From positions 2,494,501 to 2,558,500 of the forward strand of contig NZ_FLRH01000003.1 of assembly GCF_900089585.1 (NCBI RefSeq): DNA of 64,000 nt, given 5' to 3'. Below, piece by piece: positions 63,786 to 64,000 of this stretch. The stretch's first letter is position 1, and every line of letters starts with the position of its first letter. Source of the stretch: Micromonospora sediminicola. Its GTDB lineage: Bacteria; Actinomycetota; Actinomycetes; Mycobacteriales; Micromonosporaceae. A model generated the notes under the pieces. The model was given only the letters and a program-made list of their open reading frames with translations. It was not told the origin of the DNA and searched no databases. The translations under genes were made by a program, and so were the position numbers.

Positions 63786-64000
63786 ATGCATGACCGCAAG
63801 CCGGTGCAGAGCTGGCTCACCGACATGGACGGCGTGCTGGTGCACGAGGGGCAGCCGGTGCCCGGCGCCCCGGAGTTCGTCCAGAAGCTGCGCGCCTCCG
63901 GCAAGCCGTTCCTGGTGCTGACGAACAACTCCATCTACACCCCGCGCGACCTCCAGGCCCGGCTGGCCCGGATGGGGCTGGACGTGCCGGAGGAGGCGAT
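63786..64000 (+). CDS. HAD-IIA phosphatase (NagD-like), 3' truncated
   Basis: The first 71 codons are in the window. SWLTDMDGVLVHEG near residue 9 is HAD motif I (two Asp) and FLVLTNNSIYTPRDL near residue 43 is motif II, both NagD/p-nitrophenylphosphatase type. ATG 63786. The remainder, with the C2 cap and motifs III-IV, lies beyond the window. It follows hemH by 36 bases. Confidence 0.88.
   Translation, partial: MHDRKPVQSWLTDMDGVLVHEGQPVPGAPEFVQKLRASGKPFLVLTNNSIYTPRDLQARLARMGLDVPEEA

Overview
The window looks like a chromosomal segment of a high-GC actinomycete, most likely Micromonosporaceae (Micromonospora or a close relative). The base composition is very GC-rich, GTG starts and 4-base ATGA/GTGA gene overlaps are common, and there is a conservon, a DUF5753/DUF397 pair and an interspersed GGGGCCCC repeat that I associate with Micromonospora/Salinispora genomes. 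The order moxR - DUF58 - VWA - fabG - inhA - hemH near the right end matches the mycobacterial moxR1 to hemZ neighbourhood as I remember it, with acn also on the same segment.

Left part (1-9.9 kb): the end of an ABC exporter, an alpha/beta hydrolase, the wreck of a DrrAB-type ABC transporter, then a minus-strand run. That run holds an AcnR-like TetR regulator, a TIGR04222 membrane protein with a periodic Cys/Gly tail, a DUF692/MNIO oxidase, a small partner protein, an SDR and a Mug glycosylase. The TIGR04222, MNIO and partner genes are joined by 4-base overlaps and are the best candidate here for an undescribed peptide- or protein-modification system. A nitrilase, a HAD phosphatase and a RIO kinase follow on the plus strand.

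Middle-left (10-22.7 kb): a three-gene diterpenoid cassette (P450, class I terpene synthase, class II diterpene cyclase, all overlapping), a complete conservon (sensor kinase, roadblock, DUF742, GTPase), several single-gene functions, and a broken DUF5753/DUF397 regulator pair next to a GGGGCCCC repeat. Aconitase (22.7-25.5 kb) carries upstream a 19-bp site that matches the site upstream of the AcnR-like gene at 17 of 19 positions, so the two probably belong to one circuit although they lie 15.5 kb apart.

Middle-right (25.8-50.4 kb): accessory material rich in repeats and secreted proteins. It has a DedA protein, a secreted C39-type peptidase preceded by two SigR-like promoter repeats, 1.1 kb of non-coding DNA with a 42-bp tandem array, a hydrolase carrying a minisatellite, and an APC permease. 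Further on are a very large amylase-pullulanase with TTGCAAG operator motifs, two tandem beta-helix proteins with identical gene-conversion tracts, aminopeptidase P, asparagine synthetase, an AA10 LPMO with CBM2, and a PfkB sugar kinase.

Right part (50.5-64 kb): an MFS exporter with a divergent MarR regulator, an MBL hydrolase with a thioesterase, a PAP2 protein, a PH-domain pair, the moxR operon, fabG-inhA for fatty-acid elongation, ferrochelatase, and the start of a NagD-like HAD phosphatase cut by the window end.
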